A stretch of DNA of 64,000 nucleotides from Chryseobacterium phocaeense. GTDB taxonomy: Bacteria > Bacteroidota > Bacteroidia > Flavobacteriales > Weeksellaceae. This document shows positions 52,261-61,231 of this stretch, one piece after another. The translations under genes and the position numbers were made by a program. Location: positions 744,001-808,000 of the forward strand of contig NZ_LT827015.1 of the NCBI RefSeq assembly GCF_900169075.1. Direction: 5' to 3'. The notes below the pieces were generated by a model. That model searched no databases. It was not told where the DNA came from and saw only the letters and a list, made by a program, of their open reading frames with translations. Numbering within the stretch: position 1 is the stretch's first letter; every line of letters begins with the position of its first letter.

Positions 52261-53088
52261 CTAAGCTAATTTCTTGCCACACTGCTTGCAGTACCGTGCA
52301 TCATCATCAATATCTTCATTCCCGCACTGATCACATATCTTTTCCAGGTTCTGTCTTTTGTTCCGCATTTCTGCCGTTACAATTCCTGTGGGAACGGCAA
52401 TAATAGAATAACCTGCAAGCATAAGAATAACCGCAAAAAATTTACCCATCGGGGTGATAGGGGATACATCCCCGTAGCCTACGGTAGTTACAGTAACCAC
52501 AGCCCAGTAAATAGATTGCGGGATCGTTTCAAAACCTGGTCTTCCGCCTTCCACCATAAACATCAGGGAACCTACAATCACGGAGAAAATAATCAGGAAT
52601 AACAGGAATATATAAATCTTTCTGGAACTGTTCTTTAAAGCCCGGACGATGAGGTAACCGTCATTCATAAAATCAAGAAGATTGAATATCCTGAAAATTC
52701 TCAGCATCCTCAGCATTCTGAAGATCAGGAAATATTTGGTCACAGGAAAGAAAAAGCTCAGATAAAAAGGAACCAATGCCAGAAAATCGATGATTCCGAA
52801 AAAGCTGAAAATATAATGCTTCTTATTTTTAACAACAGTGATGCGCATCCAGTATTCAACGGTGAAAAAAATGGAGATAATCCATTCCAGGATGATGAAG
52901 GTATAATGAAATCTTTTATCAAGTTGAGGAACACTCTCCATCATAATAATGGCAGTGCTGATCAGAATCAGAGACAATAAAGCGACATCAAATAATTTCC
53001 CGAGTTTTGTATCGGTACGGTAGATGACCCTGTAAAGAAATCTTTTCCAAAGCTTGTCTTCGGGAACAAGATTATGCTCTTTTTCCAT
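52261..53088 (-). CDS. Voltage-gated-type potassium channel with C-terminal zinc ribbon
   Basis: A 275-residue six-transmembrane channel. S1-S3 span about 34-115, and S4 has Arg at every third place (R124, R127, R130, R133 in FRMLRMLRIFRIF). The pore helix and selectivity filter TTVGYGD (201-207) lie before S6 (FFAVILMLAGYSIIAVPTGIV). After S6 the chain ends in a small zinc ribbon with C252-x2-C255 and C267-x2-C270. The filter is canonical for K+. A zinc ribbon directly behind S6 could couple gating to zinc or redox state, but this is inference. A membrane microprotein gene follows. Confidence 0.93.
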   Translation of the reverse strand: MEKEHNLVPEDKLWKRFLYRVIYRTDTKLGKLFDVALLSLILISTAIIMMESVPQLDKRFHYTFIILEWIISIFFTVEYWMRITVVKNKKHYIFSFFGIIDFLALVPFYLSFFFPVTKYFLIFRMLRMLRIFRIFNLLDFMNDGYLIVRALKNSSRKIYIFLLFLIIFSVIVGSLMFMVEGGRPGFETIPQSIYWAVVTVTTVGYGDVSPITPMGKFFAVILMLAGYSIIAVPTGIVTAEMRNKRQNLEKICDQCGNEDIDDDARYCKQCGKKLA

Positions 53089-53149
53089 TTTTAATGTTTT
53101 TTAAAATTAACAAATTATCGTTATTTTCGTAGCAAACATACAGAATAAA

Positions 53150-54247
53150 ATGACAATAAGCGAAGTAATTTCAAAAATAGAGAACCGTATTCCGCTGCGG
53201 CAGGCAGAAGATTTTGACAATGTGGGACTGCTTTGCGGAGTTCCGGACCGGAATGTGAGCGGAATACTGGTGTGTCATGATGCGCTGGAGAATGTAGTGG
53301 AGGAGGCTGTTCAGAAAAATTGTAACCTGATCGTATGTTTTCACCCGATTATTTTTTCAGGATTAAAATCCCTGACCGGAAAAAATTATGTGGAAAGAGC
53401 CGTATTGAAAGCCATTGAAAATAAAATTGCCATTTATGCGATCCATACGGCATTTGATAATGATTTCTTTGGAGTGAACCATGGAATCTGCAGTCAGCTG
53501 GGGTTAAAAGACCTGAAAATCCTTCAGCCTAAGAAAAATAATCTAAAGCAGCTCACGGTCTTTGTTCCGAAAGATCATTCAGAAAAAGTAAGAGAAGCCC
53601 TGTTTGCTGCAGGAGCCGGAAATATTGGTTTTTATGACGAATGCAGCTTTACCCTTAACGGCAACGGCACCTTCAGACCCATTGAAGGCTCAAATCCCTT
53701 CTCCGGACAGCAGAATATCCGCGAAAATGCTGACGAAGATATGATCTCGGTTATTTTTGAAGACTATAAAAAGGGAAGGATCATTTCAGCCATGAAAGCG
53801 GCACATCCCTATGAAGAGGTGGCTTATCAGGTCTATGCGCTGGATAATGAAAATCAGCATTCAGGTCTGGGAATGTATGGCGAGTTTGAAGAAGCCATGA
53901 ATGAGCGGGAGTTTTTAAAGCTGGTAAAAGATAAATTTGGTTTGGAACTAATCAAACATTCAGATTTTACCCATAAAAAAATCAAAAGGGTAGGGGTTTT
54001 GGGAGGTTCCGGAGCCAGTGGAATTAAAGCGGCATTAACTCAGAAGTGTGATGCCTATATCACCGGAGACATTAAATATCATGACTATTTTCTGGCAGAA
54101 TCCAAAATGCTGATCTGCGACATAGGCCATTATGAATCCGAACAATTTGTAACTCAACAATTATTTGAAATTTTGTCACAAAAATTTAGTACATTTGCAA
54201 TTTCAAAATCTTTTGAAAAAACAAACCCAGTAAATTATTTCATTTAA
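53150..54247 (+). CDS. NIF3-like dinuclear metal-centre protein
   Basis: A 365-residue NIF3/YbgI family protein, a toroidal hexamer with two metals per subunit; family members have been called GTP cyclohydrolase I type 2 homologues, but the true reaction is unclear. Metal-site signatures are DNVGLLCG, CFHPIIFSGLKSL, YAIHTAFDN and GHYESEQF near the C-terminus. The inserted middle domain (about 125-235) is the PII-like domain of the long NIF3 form, with NLKQLTVFVPKDHSEKVREAL. It lies 2 bp upstream of the coiled-coil gene, so the two form an operon, a pairing common in Bacteroidetes. Confidence 0.95.
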   Translation: MTISEVISKIENRIPLRQAEDFDNVGLLCGVPDRNVSGILVCHDALENVVEEAVQKNCNLIVCFHPIIFSGLKSLTGKNYVERAVLKAIENKIAIYAIHTAFDNDFFGVNHGICSQLGLKDLKILQPKKNNLKQLTVFVPKDHSEKVREALFAAGAGNIGFYDECSFTLNGNGTFRPIEGSNPFSGQQNIRENADEDMISVIFEDYKKGRIISAMKAAHPYEEVAYQVYALDNENQHSGLGMYGEFEEAMNEREFLKLVKDKFGLELIKHSDFTHKKIKRVGVLGGSGASGIKAALTQKCDAYITGDIKYHDYFLAESKMLICDIGHYESEQFVTQQLFEILSQKFSTFAISKSFEKTNPVNYFI

Positions 54248-54249
54248 AT

Positions 54250-55026
54250 ATGGCAAAGACCAACGATATTTCAGTTGAAGAAAAATTAAGAGCTTTATAC
54301 GATTTGCAGATCATTGATTCAAGATTGGATGAAATCCGAAATACCAGAGGAGAATTGCCAATTGAGGTTGAAGATCTTGAAATCGAGATTGAAGGACTTG
54401 AAAAAAGAGCTGAAAAATTCCATGCAGATATCAAAGATCAGGATGACCAGATCAAGACCAAGCATGAAGTGATTAACCATGCAAAAACTTTAATTGAAAA
54501 ATACAAATCTCAGCAGGATAATGTAAGAAACAATAAAGAGTTTGAAGCATTAGGAAAAGAAATAGAATTCCAGGATCTTGAAATTCAGCTTGCTGAAAAG
54601 AGAATCAAAGAATTCGGAGCTAAAATTGCTCACAAAAATGAAACTTTAAGCGAGCTTAACGACAAAATCGGGGATTTAAAGAACCACTTGAAATTCAAAA
54701 AAGAAGAGCTTGAAGGTCTGATTTCTGAAACTCAGAAAGAAGAGGAATACCTGATCGAACAATCTAAAGAGTTTGCCGGTAAAATTGACGAAAGACTGCT
54801 TTCTTCATATAACAGAATCAGAAAAAGCTCTGTGAACGGACTGGCTGTTGTAGGACTGGAAAGAGGAGCTCCGAAAGGATCATTCTTCACCATTCCTCCT
54901 CAAAAGCAGATGGAGATCGCTCAAAGAAAGAAAATCATTATCGATGAACACTCTGGGAAAATCCTTGTAGATGACGAGTTGGTAATGGAAGAAAATGATA
55001 AAATGAAATCTGTGATTAAATTTTAA
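54250..55026 (+). CDS. Coiled-coil protein of the C4-zinc-ribbon family, zinc ligands lost
   Basis: A 258-residue protein. Residues about 30-180 form a long charged coiled coil. The C-terminal part (about 195-245) aligns with the C4-type zinc ribbon of the family normally found beside NIF3, which usually reads near CGGC...C..CGRIL. Here the equivalent places are Pro208/Ser211 and Asp232/Ser235 (RGAPKGSFFTIPPQ and IDEHSGKILV). The protein contains no cysteine at all, so it cannot bind zinc that way, yet the fold-defining residues remain. The function is unknown; the tight operon with NIF3 suggests a shared task. Confidence 0.88.
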   Translation: MAKTNDISVEEKLRALYDLQIIDSRLDEIRNTRGELPIEVEDLEIEIEGLEKRAEKFHADIKDQDDQIKTKHEVINHAKTLIEKYKSQQDNVRNNKEFEALGKEIEFQDLEIQLAEKRIKEFGAKIAHKNETLSELNDKIGDLKNHLKFKKEELEGLISETQKEEEYLIEQSKEFAGKIDERLLSSYNRIRKSSVNGLAVVGLERGAPKGSFFTIPPQKQMEIAQRKKIIIDEHSGKILVDDELVMEENDKMKSVIKF

Positions 55027-55047
55027 TCGCTCAGGTTTATTAAAATA

Positions 55048-55082
55048 TAAAGACCGGAAGAATTGCTTCCGGTCTTTTTTTA
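55048..55082. terminator. Bidirectional terminator after the NIF3 operon
   Basis: AGACCGGAAG (55051-55060) and CTTCCGGTCT (55066-55075) with a 5-nt loop and T run; A-rich on the left, so it may also serve the converging lipoprotein gene. Confidence 0.9.
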
Positions 55083-55730
55083 TTTATTCTTTCCGTAATA
55101 AAAGTTTATATTTTTACACAGATTGATAATAGCAGATTTTCCGGCGGAAGTAAATCCGGAAAAAGAATATTCATTATCTCTACCTTTATTAAATACCCTG
55201 TGTGTCCTTGCGGGGATGTCAATCTCCGTAATAGAAGAATTGCAATTTAAGCAGATACTAATCTGATTCACTTTTTGAGTTCCTTTAAAAAATACCAATC
55301 CAAGATGGGGTTGGAAGCAGGCAGCAGAACTTTCTCCATAGCTTGAATTTTTTGATAGAGCGGATAATATCTGATCAGCCTGTTTTTGAGTTAAAAATTG
55401 TTGTTTTATAATGACAGGAACAAATCTCCCCTTTTTATCAATGGCATTGGGATAAGTTTCCTCATCACCTGCAAAATCATAAGCAATAATCTTATCGTAA
55501 TCAAGCTTATGAAAAGGGACTCCATTTTTTATATCAGGCTTTATAATATCTGCAGTTTGAATATAATCCACTAATACCTTTTCTTTTAAAGCATTGGATA
55601 TTTTACTGTATAAAGGGGGAGGAACCTCCGCTCTTTTTTTTAATTCTGTCTTTTTCTGACACGAAAACATAAAAAATGCCAATCCAACAAGAGTAGATTG
55701 GCAAATGAAAGTATGATTGAATAATTTCAT
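55080..55730 (-). CDS. Lipoprotein of unknown function
   Basis: A 216-residue lipoprotein; the signal ends FFMFSC with Cys24. The mature protein is soluble and mixed alpha/beta, with FHKLDYDKIIAYDFAGDEE, GRFVPVI and a paired-cysteine segment ISICLNCNSS (CxxC) after a conserved-looking ACFQPHLGLVFF. The CxxC could bind metal or form a disulfide. I recognise no family. It is downstream of the acyl-CoA synthetase on the same strand with a 10-bp gap, so probably co-transcribed. Confidence 0.7.
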   Translation of the reverse strand: MKLFNHTFICQSTLVGLAFFMFSCQKKTELKKRAEVPPPLYSKISNALKEKVLVDYIQTADIIKPDIKNGVPFHKLDYDKIIAYDFAGDEETYPNAIDKKGRFVPVIIKQQFLTQKQADQILSALSKNSSYGESSAACFQPHLGLVFFKGTQKVNQISICLNCNSSITEIDIPARTHRVFNKGRDNEYSFSGFTSAGKSAIINLCKNINFYYGKNK

Positions 55731-55740
55731 TTAAAAATAA

Positions 55741-57519
55741 TTAATCCTGATGTTCATACATCTTATTATACAGATCCATGAATTTTTCTTTAATTGCTTT
55801 CCTTTTCAGCTTTAAAGTAGGTGTCAGAAGTCCGGTATCAATAGCCCATACTTCCGGGGTAAGTTCAATTTTTTTGATTTTTTCCCAGTTTCCGAGATGT
55901 TCATTAATGCCATCCATTTCCTTCTCAATTCTTTCCTTAAGTTCCGGGCTTTTTGCAATCTCAGCGGGAGTGGAACCGATATTCAGGTTGTTTCTCTGAG
56001 CCCAGCTTTTAGCAAATTCAAAATCAGGCTGTACCAAAGCACACGGCATTTTTTCACCATCACCCACCACCATGATCTGTTCGATGAATTTTGACGCTTT
56101 CGCCAGGTTTTCAATGGTTTGGGGAGCAATATATTTTCCGCCTGAGGTTTTGAACATTTCTTTTTTACGGTCAGTGATCTGAAGGAATCCTTCGGAATCA
56201 ATATGGCCGATATCTCCTGTTCTGAAATAACCGTCTTCCGTGAAGGCTTCCCTGGTCATTTCTTCATTTTTAAAATATCCTTTGAATATAGATGGCCCCT
56301 TTACCGTAATCTCACCATCTTCCTGGATCTTTACTTTCAGGTTGTCCAATGGAATTCCTACGGTTCCTACCTTCATTTTTTCAAAACTGTTAACGGAAAT
56401 CACGGGTGAAGTCTCCGTTAATCCATAGCCTTCCAGAATTGGAATTCCGGCATTCTGGAACAGCATATTTAATCGGGAAGATAAGGCTGCAGAGCCCGAA
56501 ACCAGGGTTACGATTTCACCGCCAAGACCTTCTCTCCATTTGGAAAACACCAGCTTATCTGCAATGATTTCCTGCAGTCCGGATGGTTTTGAAATAGTTT
56601 TCTTCTTGCTGATCAGGTTTAGGGCCCAGAAGAATATTTTAGATTTCAGGCCGCCGGCAGACGATCCTGTATTATAGATCTTATCGTATACTTTTTCTAC
56701 CAGCCTTGGCACTACCGTCATGTACTGAGGCTTTACCTCTTTGATATTTTCACCCATCTTATCGATACTTTCGGCAAAATAGATGGAAAAACCATTATAT
56801 TGGTACAGATAGAAAAGCATTCTTTCAAAAATATGGCAGATCGGAAGGAAACTTAACGCTCTGGAATCCTTATAGTCAAGACCTTTTCTTTTTGGAATCC
56901 TTGGGATGGAACCCAATACGTTGGAAACGATGTTATGATGGGTAAGCATCACCCCTTTTGGTCTTCCTGTGGTTCCGGAAGTATAGATAATGGTTGCAAG
57001 ATCTTCGGAATTGATCGCATTGGAAAGATCTTCCACCTCTATTTGGGTAGAATCATCTTCACCCAGGTCCAGAATTTCTCTCCAGTTGGCTGCACCGCTG
57101 ATCGTGTCAAAAGTAAAAATACCCTGCAATGAAGGAATATTATGTTTTACTTTCATCACTTTGGTAAAAAGTTCCTTATCCGATACAAAACAGTACTGTA
57201 TTTCAGCATTATTAAAGATGAATTCATAATCTTCAGCAGAGATACTCGGATATACCGGTACGGAAACAACCCCGATCTGAGACAGCCCCAAATCCATCAC
57301 AGCCCATTCCGTACGGGAATTGGTGGTGATCAGAGCAATTTTATCACCAGGTTTAATACCCAGTTTTAAAAGTCCTCTGGAGATCTTATTTCCCTGATTG
57401 ATAAACTCCAGTGTAGAAGTTTTTTTCCATTCGCCCTGATATTTGGTCACAAACATATCCGTTTTAGGAAATTTTTCTAAAGCGTAGTGTGGAATATCGA
57501 ATAATCTTTTGATCGTCAT
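55741..57519 (-). CDS. Long-chain fatty acid-CoA ligase (AMP-forming)
   Basis: A 592-residue ANL-superfamily enzyme that activates fatty acids to acyl-CoA with ATP. The P-loop-like motif is IIYTSGTTGRPKGVMLTHHN, followed by EGYGLTETSPVIS, the hinge TGDIGHIDSEGFLQITDRKKE and the C-terminal lysine region in MFKTSGGKYIAPQTIEN. Length and motif spacing match the FadD15/ACSL type of long-chain ligases. It is divergent from the acyl-CoA dehydrogenase, which acts on the next step of fatty-acid oxidation. Confidence 0.95.
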   Translation of the reverse strand: MTIKRLFDIPHYALEKFPKTDMFVTKYQGEWKKTSTLEFINQGNKISRGLLKLGIKPGDKIALITTNSRTEWAVMDLGLSQIGVVSVPVYPSISAEDYEFIFNNAEIQYCFVSDKELFTKVMKVKHNIPSLQGIFTFDTISGAANWREILDLGEDDSTQIEVEDLSNAINSEDLATIIYTSGTTGRPKGVMLTHHNIVSNVLGSIPRIPKRKGLDYKDSRALSFLPICHIFERMLFYLYQYNGFSIYFAESIDKMGENIKEVKPQYMTVVPRLVEKVYDKIYNTGSSAGGLKSKIFFWALNLISKKKTISKPSGLQEIIADKLVFSKWREGLGGEIVTLVSGSAALSSRLNMLFQNAGIPILEGYGLTETSPVISVNSFEKMKVGTVGIPLDNLKVKIQEDGEITVKGPSIFKGYFKNEEMTREAFTEDGYFRTGDIGHIDSEGFLQITDRKKEMFKTSGGKYIAPQTIENLAKASKFIEQIMVVGDGEKMPCALVQPDFEFAKSWAQRNNLNIGSTPAEIAKSPELKERIEKEMDGINEHLGNWEKIKKIELTPEVWAIDTGLLTPTLKLKRKAIKEKFMDLYNKMYEHQD

Positions 57520-57810
57520 GATTTTTTAAGCAATTTTTAAAGAATTTTAAATATAAGCATTTTTTTTAATTGTAGTAAGCAGAAATCACCATTTGGAAAT
57601 TAATTGAATGCCTGCCATAGCAAACAAAGGATTTATCATCATTATTTAAAAATATGAACCGTCTAAGTTTACCACTGAATTTTAGTCCGTATCACCCTCT
57701 GTCCGTGATCCCTGTTGCCTAATCCCTGCATCCTGCTCCCTAATTTCTATTTCTATTTTCAGGTTTCGTCAAAAAGTGTAAATTTACGCCTATCTAATTA
57801 TTATTTTTTT
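57520..57810. other. Divergent intergenic region with low-complexity words
   Basis: A 291-bp gap between the acyl-CoA ligase and acyl-CoA dehydrogenase genes. It contains CCCTG/CCTAAT-rich words at 57690-57745. TAAATTTA at 57779-57786 (7 of 8 to the -7 consensus) is the likeliest dehydrogenase promoter. No gene is seen. Confidence 0.45.
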
Positions 57811-58950
57811 ATGGACTTTAATTTATCGGAAGAACAGCTGATGATTCAGCAGGCTGCAAGAGATTTTGCACAAAATGAACTATTACCCGAAGTAATCGAA
57901 AGAGACCGCGACCAGAAATTTCCTACGGAACAGGTAAAGAAAATGGGTGAAATGGGTCTTTTGGGGATGATGGTAGATCCTAAATACGGAGGTGCTGGTA
58001 TGGACAGTGTTTCTTACGTTTTGGCGATGGAGGAGATTGCAAAAATTGATGCTTCCGCAGCGGTGGTAATGTCCGTAAACAACTCACTCGTATGTGCAGG
58101 TCTTGAAAAATTTGCTTCCGAAGAGCAAAAAGTGAAATATCTTACCCCTCTTGCAAGCGGAAAAGTAATCGGGGCTTTTGCATTATCTGAGCCGGAAGCC
58201 GGTTCTGATGCTACTTCTCAGAAGACTACCGCAGAAGATAAAGGAGACTACTATCTTTTAAACGGGATTAAAAACTGGATCACCAATGGGGGAACAGCTT
58301 CTTATTATATCGTTATTGCACAGACAGATCCTGAGAAAAAACACAAGGGAATCAATGCTTTCATCGTAGAAAGAGGATGGGAAGGTTTTGAAGTAGGGGT
58401 GAAGGAAGATAAACTGGGAATCAGAGGAAGTGATACGCATTCTTTGATCTTCAACAACGTAAAAGTACCGAAAGAGAACAGAATCGGGGAAGACGGTTTC
58501 GGATTCAATTTTGCAATGGCAGTATTGAACGGAGGAAGAATCGGGATTGCTTCTCAGGCTTTAGGTATTGCTTCGGGAGCTTACGAACTGGCTTTGAAAT
58601 ATGCCAAAACAAGAAAAGCATTCAAAACCGAGATCATCAACCACCAGGCTATCGCTTTCAAATTAGCAGATATGGCTACGCAGATTACAGCGGCAAGAAT
58701 GCTGTGTTTCAAAGCGGCTTGTGAAAAAGATGCCGGTAAAGACATTTCTGAAAGCGGAGCAATGGCAAAATTATATGCTTCCCAGGTGGCAATGGACACT
58801 ACGATTGAAGCCGTACAGATCCACGGTGGATACGGATATGTGAAAGAATACCACGTAGAAAGATTAATGAGAGATGCGAAAATCACGCAGATCTATGAAG
58901 GTACTTCCGAGATCCAGAAAATTGTGATCTCCAGAAGTATTGCAAAATAA
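57811..58950 (+). CDS. Acyl-CoA dehydrogenase (short-chain type)
   Basis: A 379-residue FAD enzyme that forms the trans-2-enoyl-CoA in fatty-acid beta-oxidation. Visible signatures are FALSEPEAGSDATSQ, the FAD-binding YLLNGIKNWITNGG, RIGIASQALGIASGAYE and the C-terminal QIYEGTSEIQKIVISR with the catalytic Glu. Length and the position of the Glu match short-chain (butyryl-type) members. ATG 57811 (MDFNLSEEQ) is the natural start; an in-frame TTG 96 bp upstream would add an atypical tail. It probably acts after the divergent acyl-CoA ligase. Confidence 0.95.
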   Translation: MDFNLSEEQLMIQQAARDFAQNELLPEVIERDRDQKFPTEQVKKMGEMGLLGMMVDPKYGGAGMDSVSYVLAMEEIAKIDASAAVVMSVNNSLVCAGLEKFASEEQKVKYLTPLASGKVIGAFALSEPEAGSDATSQKTTAEDKGDYYLLNGIKNWITNGGTASYYIVIAQTDPEKKHKGINAFIVERGWEGFEVGVKEDKLGIRGSDTHSLIFNNVKVPKENRIGEDGFGFNFAMAVLNGGRIGIASQALGIASGAYELALKYAKTRKAFKTEIINHQAIAFKLADMATQITAARMLCFKAACEKDAGKDISESGAMAKLYASQVAMDTTIEAVQIHGGYGYVKEYHVERLMRDAKITQIYEGTSEIQKIVISRSIAK

Positions 58951-58973
58951 ACTGAATATAAAACACTATTCTT

Positions 58974-59339
58974 ATGAAAAAAACTTTGTGGATCAGCCTT
59001 GGCGTTATTCTTCTCCTGATAGGCGTTGTAGTATGGTATAAATATTATTTCGTTTTCGGGGAAGGTGTGAAATCCGGCTATCTGAACTATGCCATGAAAA
59101 AAGGCTATGTCTTCAAAACCTATGAAGGAAAACTGATCCAGGAAGGTTTTGGAAAAGGAAAGACGGGAACCATCACCAGCTACGAATTTGAATTCTCTGT
59201 ACAAGATCCTGAGATTTTCAGGCAATTGGAAACCAACAGCGGGAAAACTTTTGATCTCCATTACAAAGAATACAACGGAGCACTTCCGTGGAGGGGAAAT
59301 ACAAAGTTTATTGTAGATAAAGTAGTGAATATGAAATAG
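58974..59339 (+). CDS. Small membrane-anchored protein of unknown function
   Basis: A 121-residue protein with one N-terminal hydrophobic helix (about 5-22: LWISLGVILLLIGVVVW) followed by a beta-rich periplasmic part, with EGVKSGYLNYAMKKGYVFKTYEGKLIQEGF and KTFDLHYKEYNGALPWRG. It has the look of a conserved Bacteroidetes hypothetical protein; I recognise no function. It lies 23 bp after the acyl-CoA dehydrogenase and shares its terminator, so it is probably co-transcribed. Confidence 0.8.
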   Translation: MKKTLWISLGVILLLIGVVVWYKYYFVFGEGVKSGYLNYAMKKGYVFKTYEGKLIQEGFGKGKTGTITSYEFEFSVQDPEIFRQLETNSGKTFDLHYKEYNGALPWRGNTKFIVDKVVNMK

Positions 59340-59340
59340 A

Positions 59341-59368
59341 AAAAGGCTCCCGATAGGGGGCCTTTCTC
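59341..59368 (+). terminator. Terminator after the small membrane protein gene
   Basis: AAAGGCTCCC and GGGGGCCTTT pair with one G-T contact around a short loop, followed by CTCATTTT. Confidence 0.7.
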
Positions 59369-59500
59369 ATTTTACAAACCACTTTTTTAATAATATATGA
59401 GTATTATTTCTTTTTATCTGATTCGATAAAGATAGGAAGAAGAAATGGGTTTCACTTTTAATTGGGATTAAAATAATATTAAAATACACCATTTGGAGTT

Positions 59501-60451
59501 TTATTGGGGATTTCCGCCCGTAGTTCCTTTATTCCTTTTCTTATAAAAATAATATCCGATTCCGCCAATCAGAAATAAAGGCCATAACGGAAGAATAAAA
59601 AGAAAGACAGAAGTGATCACGCCCCAGCCGGAAGATACGGCTGCCAGCGACTTCTCGCCGAAAGTTTTAGGTTCTTTTTCATATCCGGACAGATCAGTAA
59701 GAGTTACGGTGATCGTACAAAGTGTATTATCCGCGTAATTATTTCCGGAAACCTGTATGTTTTTCGTTTCAATATCCCCAATGGCGCTCAGGTCAGTCAT
59801 CAGATCATCAAAATTCCGGATCGGAACTTTGATATCCATATAATATACCTTCTGGCTGTTTTCCGTGTAGGAAGAATTCCTGCCGGCTGCTTCTGTGGTA
59901 ATATAGGTTAGTTCGTCACCTTTTACATATCCGTTATTTCTCAGGGTTTCCTCTTTTACAAGTTCTTTTACGGTTTCTGCGTTATCTGCTTTTATGGACA
60001 GCGTGCCGGTTTTTACCATTTTATTTTTCAGCTCATAGCTGTCATTCTGAGGCTTGTCTTTATAAACAATTTTAGTCTCTTTAATCACCTTTGGAGCAGG
60101 TACATTCACGATCACCTTTTCCGTTTTTTTCTCTGCGGAATCCTTTTTCTCAATCTTTGACTCCAGTTTTACGGAAGCAATTTTATCCGATAAGGAATCT
60201 ACTATTTTGGAAGTATGTTCTATCTTCTGCTGAATTTCACCTTTCGTATCTTCCAGGTCCTTTATTCTGACATTGGCAGAATCCAGAACTGTACTGGCTG
60301 TATTACTAATAGCATCAACGGTTTCCGTAACTGCCGAAGCCGTACTGTCCGCCGCATGTAAAGTATCTTCAATTTGGGATTGTGCAGTTTCCCCCTTTTT
60401 ACACATTATAAAAGTGCCTGATAAAGCAACCAGTAATATGAACTTTTTCAT
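59501..60451 (-). CDS. DUF4349 domain lipoprotein
   Basis: A 316-residue lipoprotein; the signal ends FIMC with Cys17. Residues about 30-105 are a helical coiled coil. The DUF4349 domain (about 145-275) has KTGTLSIKADNAETVKEL, YYMDIKVPIRNFDDLMTDLSAIG and CTITVTLTDLS. A transmembrane helix near the C-terminus (about 285-306) and a basic tail follow. DUF4349 proteins are envelope proteins of unknown role with this same lipoprotein-plus-C-terminal-helix plan, so both ends may be membrane-bound. Monocistronic. Confidence 0.88.
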   Translation of the reverse strand: MKKFILLVALSGTFIMCKKGETAQSQIEDTLHAADSTASAVTETVDAISNTASTVLDSANVRIKDLEDTKGEIQQKIEHTSKIVDSLSDKIASVKLESKIEKKDSAEKKTEKVIVNVPAPKVIKETKIVYKDKPQNDSYELKNKMVKTGTLSIKADNAETVKELVKEETLRNNGYVKGDELTYITTEAAGRNSSYTENSQKVYYMDIKVPIRNFDDLMTDLSAIGDIETKNIQVSGNNYADNTLCTITVTLTDLSGYEKEPKTFGEKSLAAVSSGWGVITSVFLFILPLWPLFLIGGIGYYFYKKRNKGTTGGNPQ

Positions 60452-60731
60452 AACGTTAATTTTTTTGATGAAGTAAAATTAGCGGGGATCAGACACAGGC
60501 TTTTGTAAATGCAAAGTATTATTTTCGTAAAATTTTAAGTATTTAAAAACCAGTGTTTTATATCTGTTTTACAATTGTTTTACAAATTATTATTTGTTGT
60601 AATGATTTATTACTATGTTTCGGGGTCTCAAAAGAATACAGACTGCTATAAAGCTACTTATTGTCTCATTTTTAGACGGTTAGTATGAAAAATGATAACA
60701 CAAAATCTAATGTTTGTGTCTAAATAATTTC
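60452..60731. other. AT-rich intergenic region
   Basis: A 280-bp divergent gap. Apart from a 22-codon frame (60615-60683) without support, I see only AT-rich promoter DNA. Confidence 0.4.
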
Positions 60732-60739
60732 TATATTTG
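60732..60739 (+). promoter_or_regulatory. -7 promoter element TATATTTG next to a start codon
   Basis: Perfect TAnnTTTG match ending 5 nt before the ATG at 60745. TTTG at 60713-60716 is 15 nt upstream, slightly close for a -33 box. Confidence 0.55.
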
Positions 60740-60744
60740 TGATT

Positions 60745-61221
60745 ATGAGTTTATTTGTTAAAAGTTTCGTTTTGTTGAGTTTTTTTAGTCATTTACTGCT
60801 TAATTGTACTGAATATAAAAATATTTCATCAATGAACCCCGAAAATAAAAATTCTCAAAAAGTGGAATTTATTGAAATCAGAAGATTGAATTCCAAGATC
60901 AATCTGGAAGAATATACTGTGATAACTTCTACAAAAGGGATTAAAGAACTCTATATGAAATTCAATGACTCCGGATATTCAAGATCGGCGCCAATTCCTG
61001 TTTTAGATGAAGGCGAATATTTTTTAGTCTTAAAGCCAGGTCTGAAAAAAATAAGCAACGGGGATATTGATATTGAAAAACTGGAAACAGAAGGAGCCCA
61101 TCTGAATGTTTTTTATAAAGAAGTGGAAAACCAGGAATATGCAGAGAAAAAACAATCCAATCCAGTACTGATCATTAAAATCAAAGACAGCCCCAAGAAA
61201 ATTAAATTAATAACTATTTAA
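60745..61221 (+). CDS. Lipoprotein of unknown function
   Basis: A 158-residue lipoprotein; the signal MSLFVKSFVLLSFFSHLLLNC ends in a usable lipobox (LLNC). The mature part is charged and mixed alpha/beta, with KVEFIEIRRLNSKINLEEY, DEGEYFLVLKPG and a lysine-rich end. No family is recognised. ATG 60745 is chosen over a GTG two codons earlier since that GTG is inside the promoter. The metalloprotease gene follows 10 bp later, so this protein may be its partner, inhibitor or chaperone; that is inference from position. Confidence 0.7.
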   Translation: MSLFVKSFVLLSFFSHLLLNCTEYKNISSMNPENKNSQKVEFIEIRRLNSKINLEEYTVITSTKGIKELYMKFNDSGYSRSAPIPVLDEGEYFLVLKPGLKKISNGDIDIEKLETEGAHLNVFYKEVENQEYAEKKQSNPVLIIKIKDSPKKIKLITI

Positions 61222-61231
61222 ATATATTACC

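Noticed and set aside
60615..60683. 22-codon frame (MFRGLKRIQTAIKLL...)
   Set aside because: It looks like an amphipathic peptide, but there is no promoter match, conservation or context to support translation.
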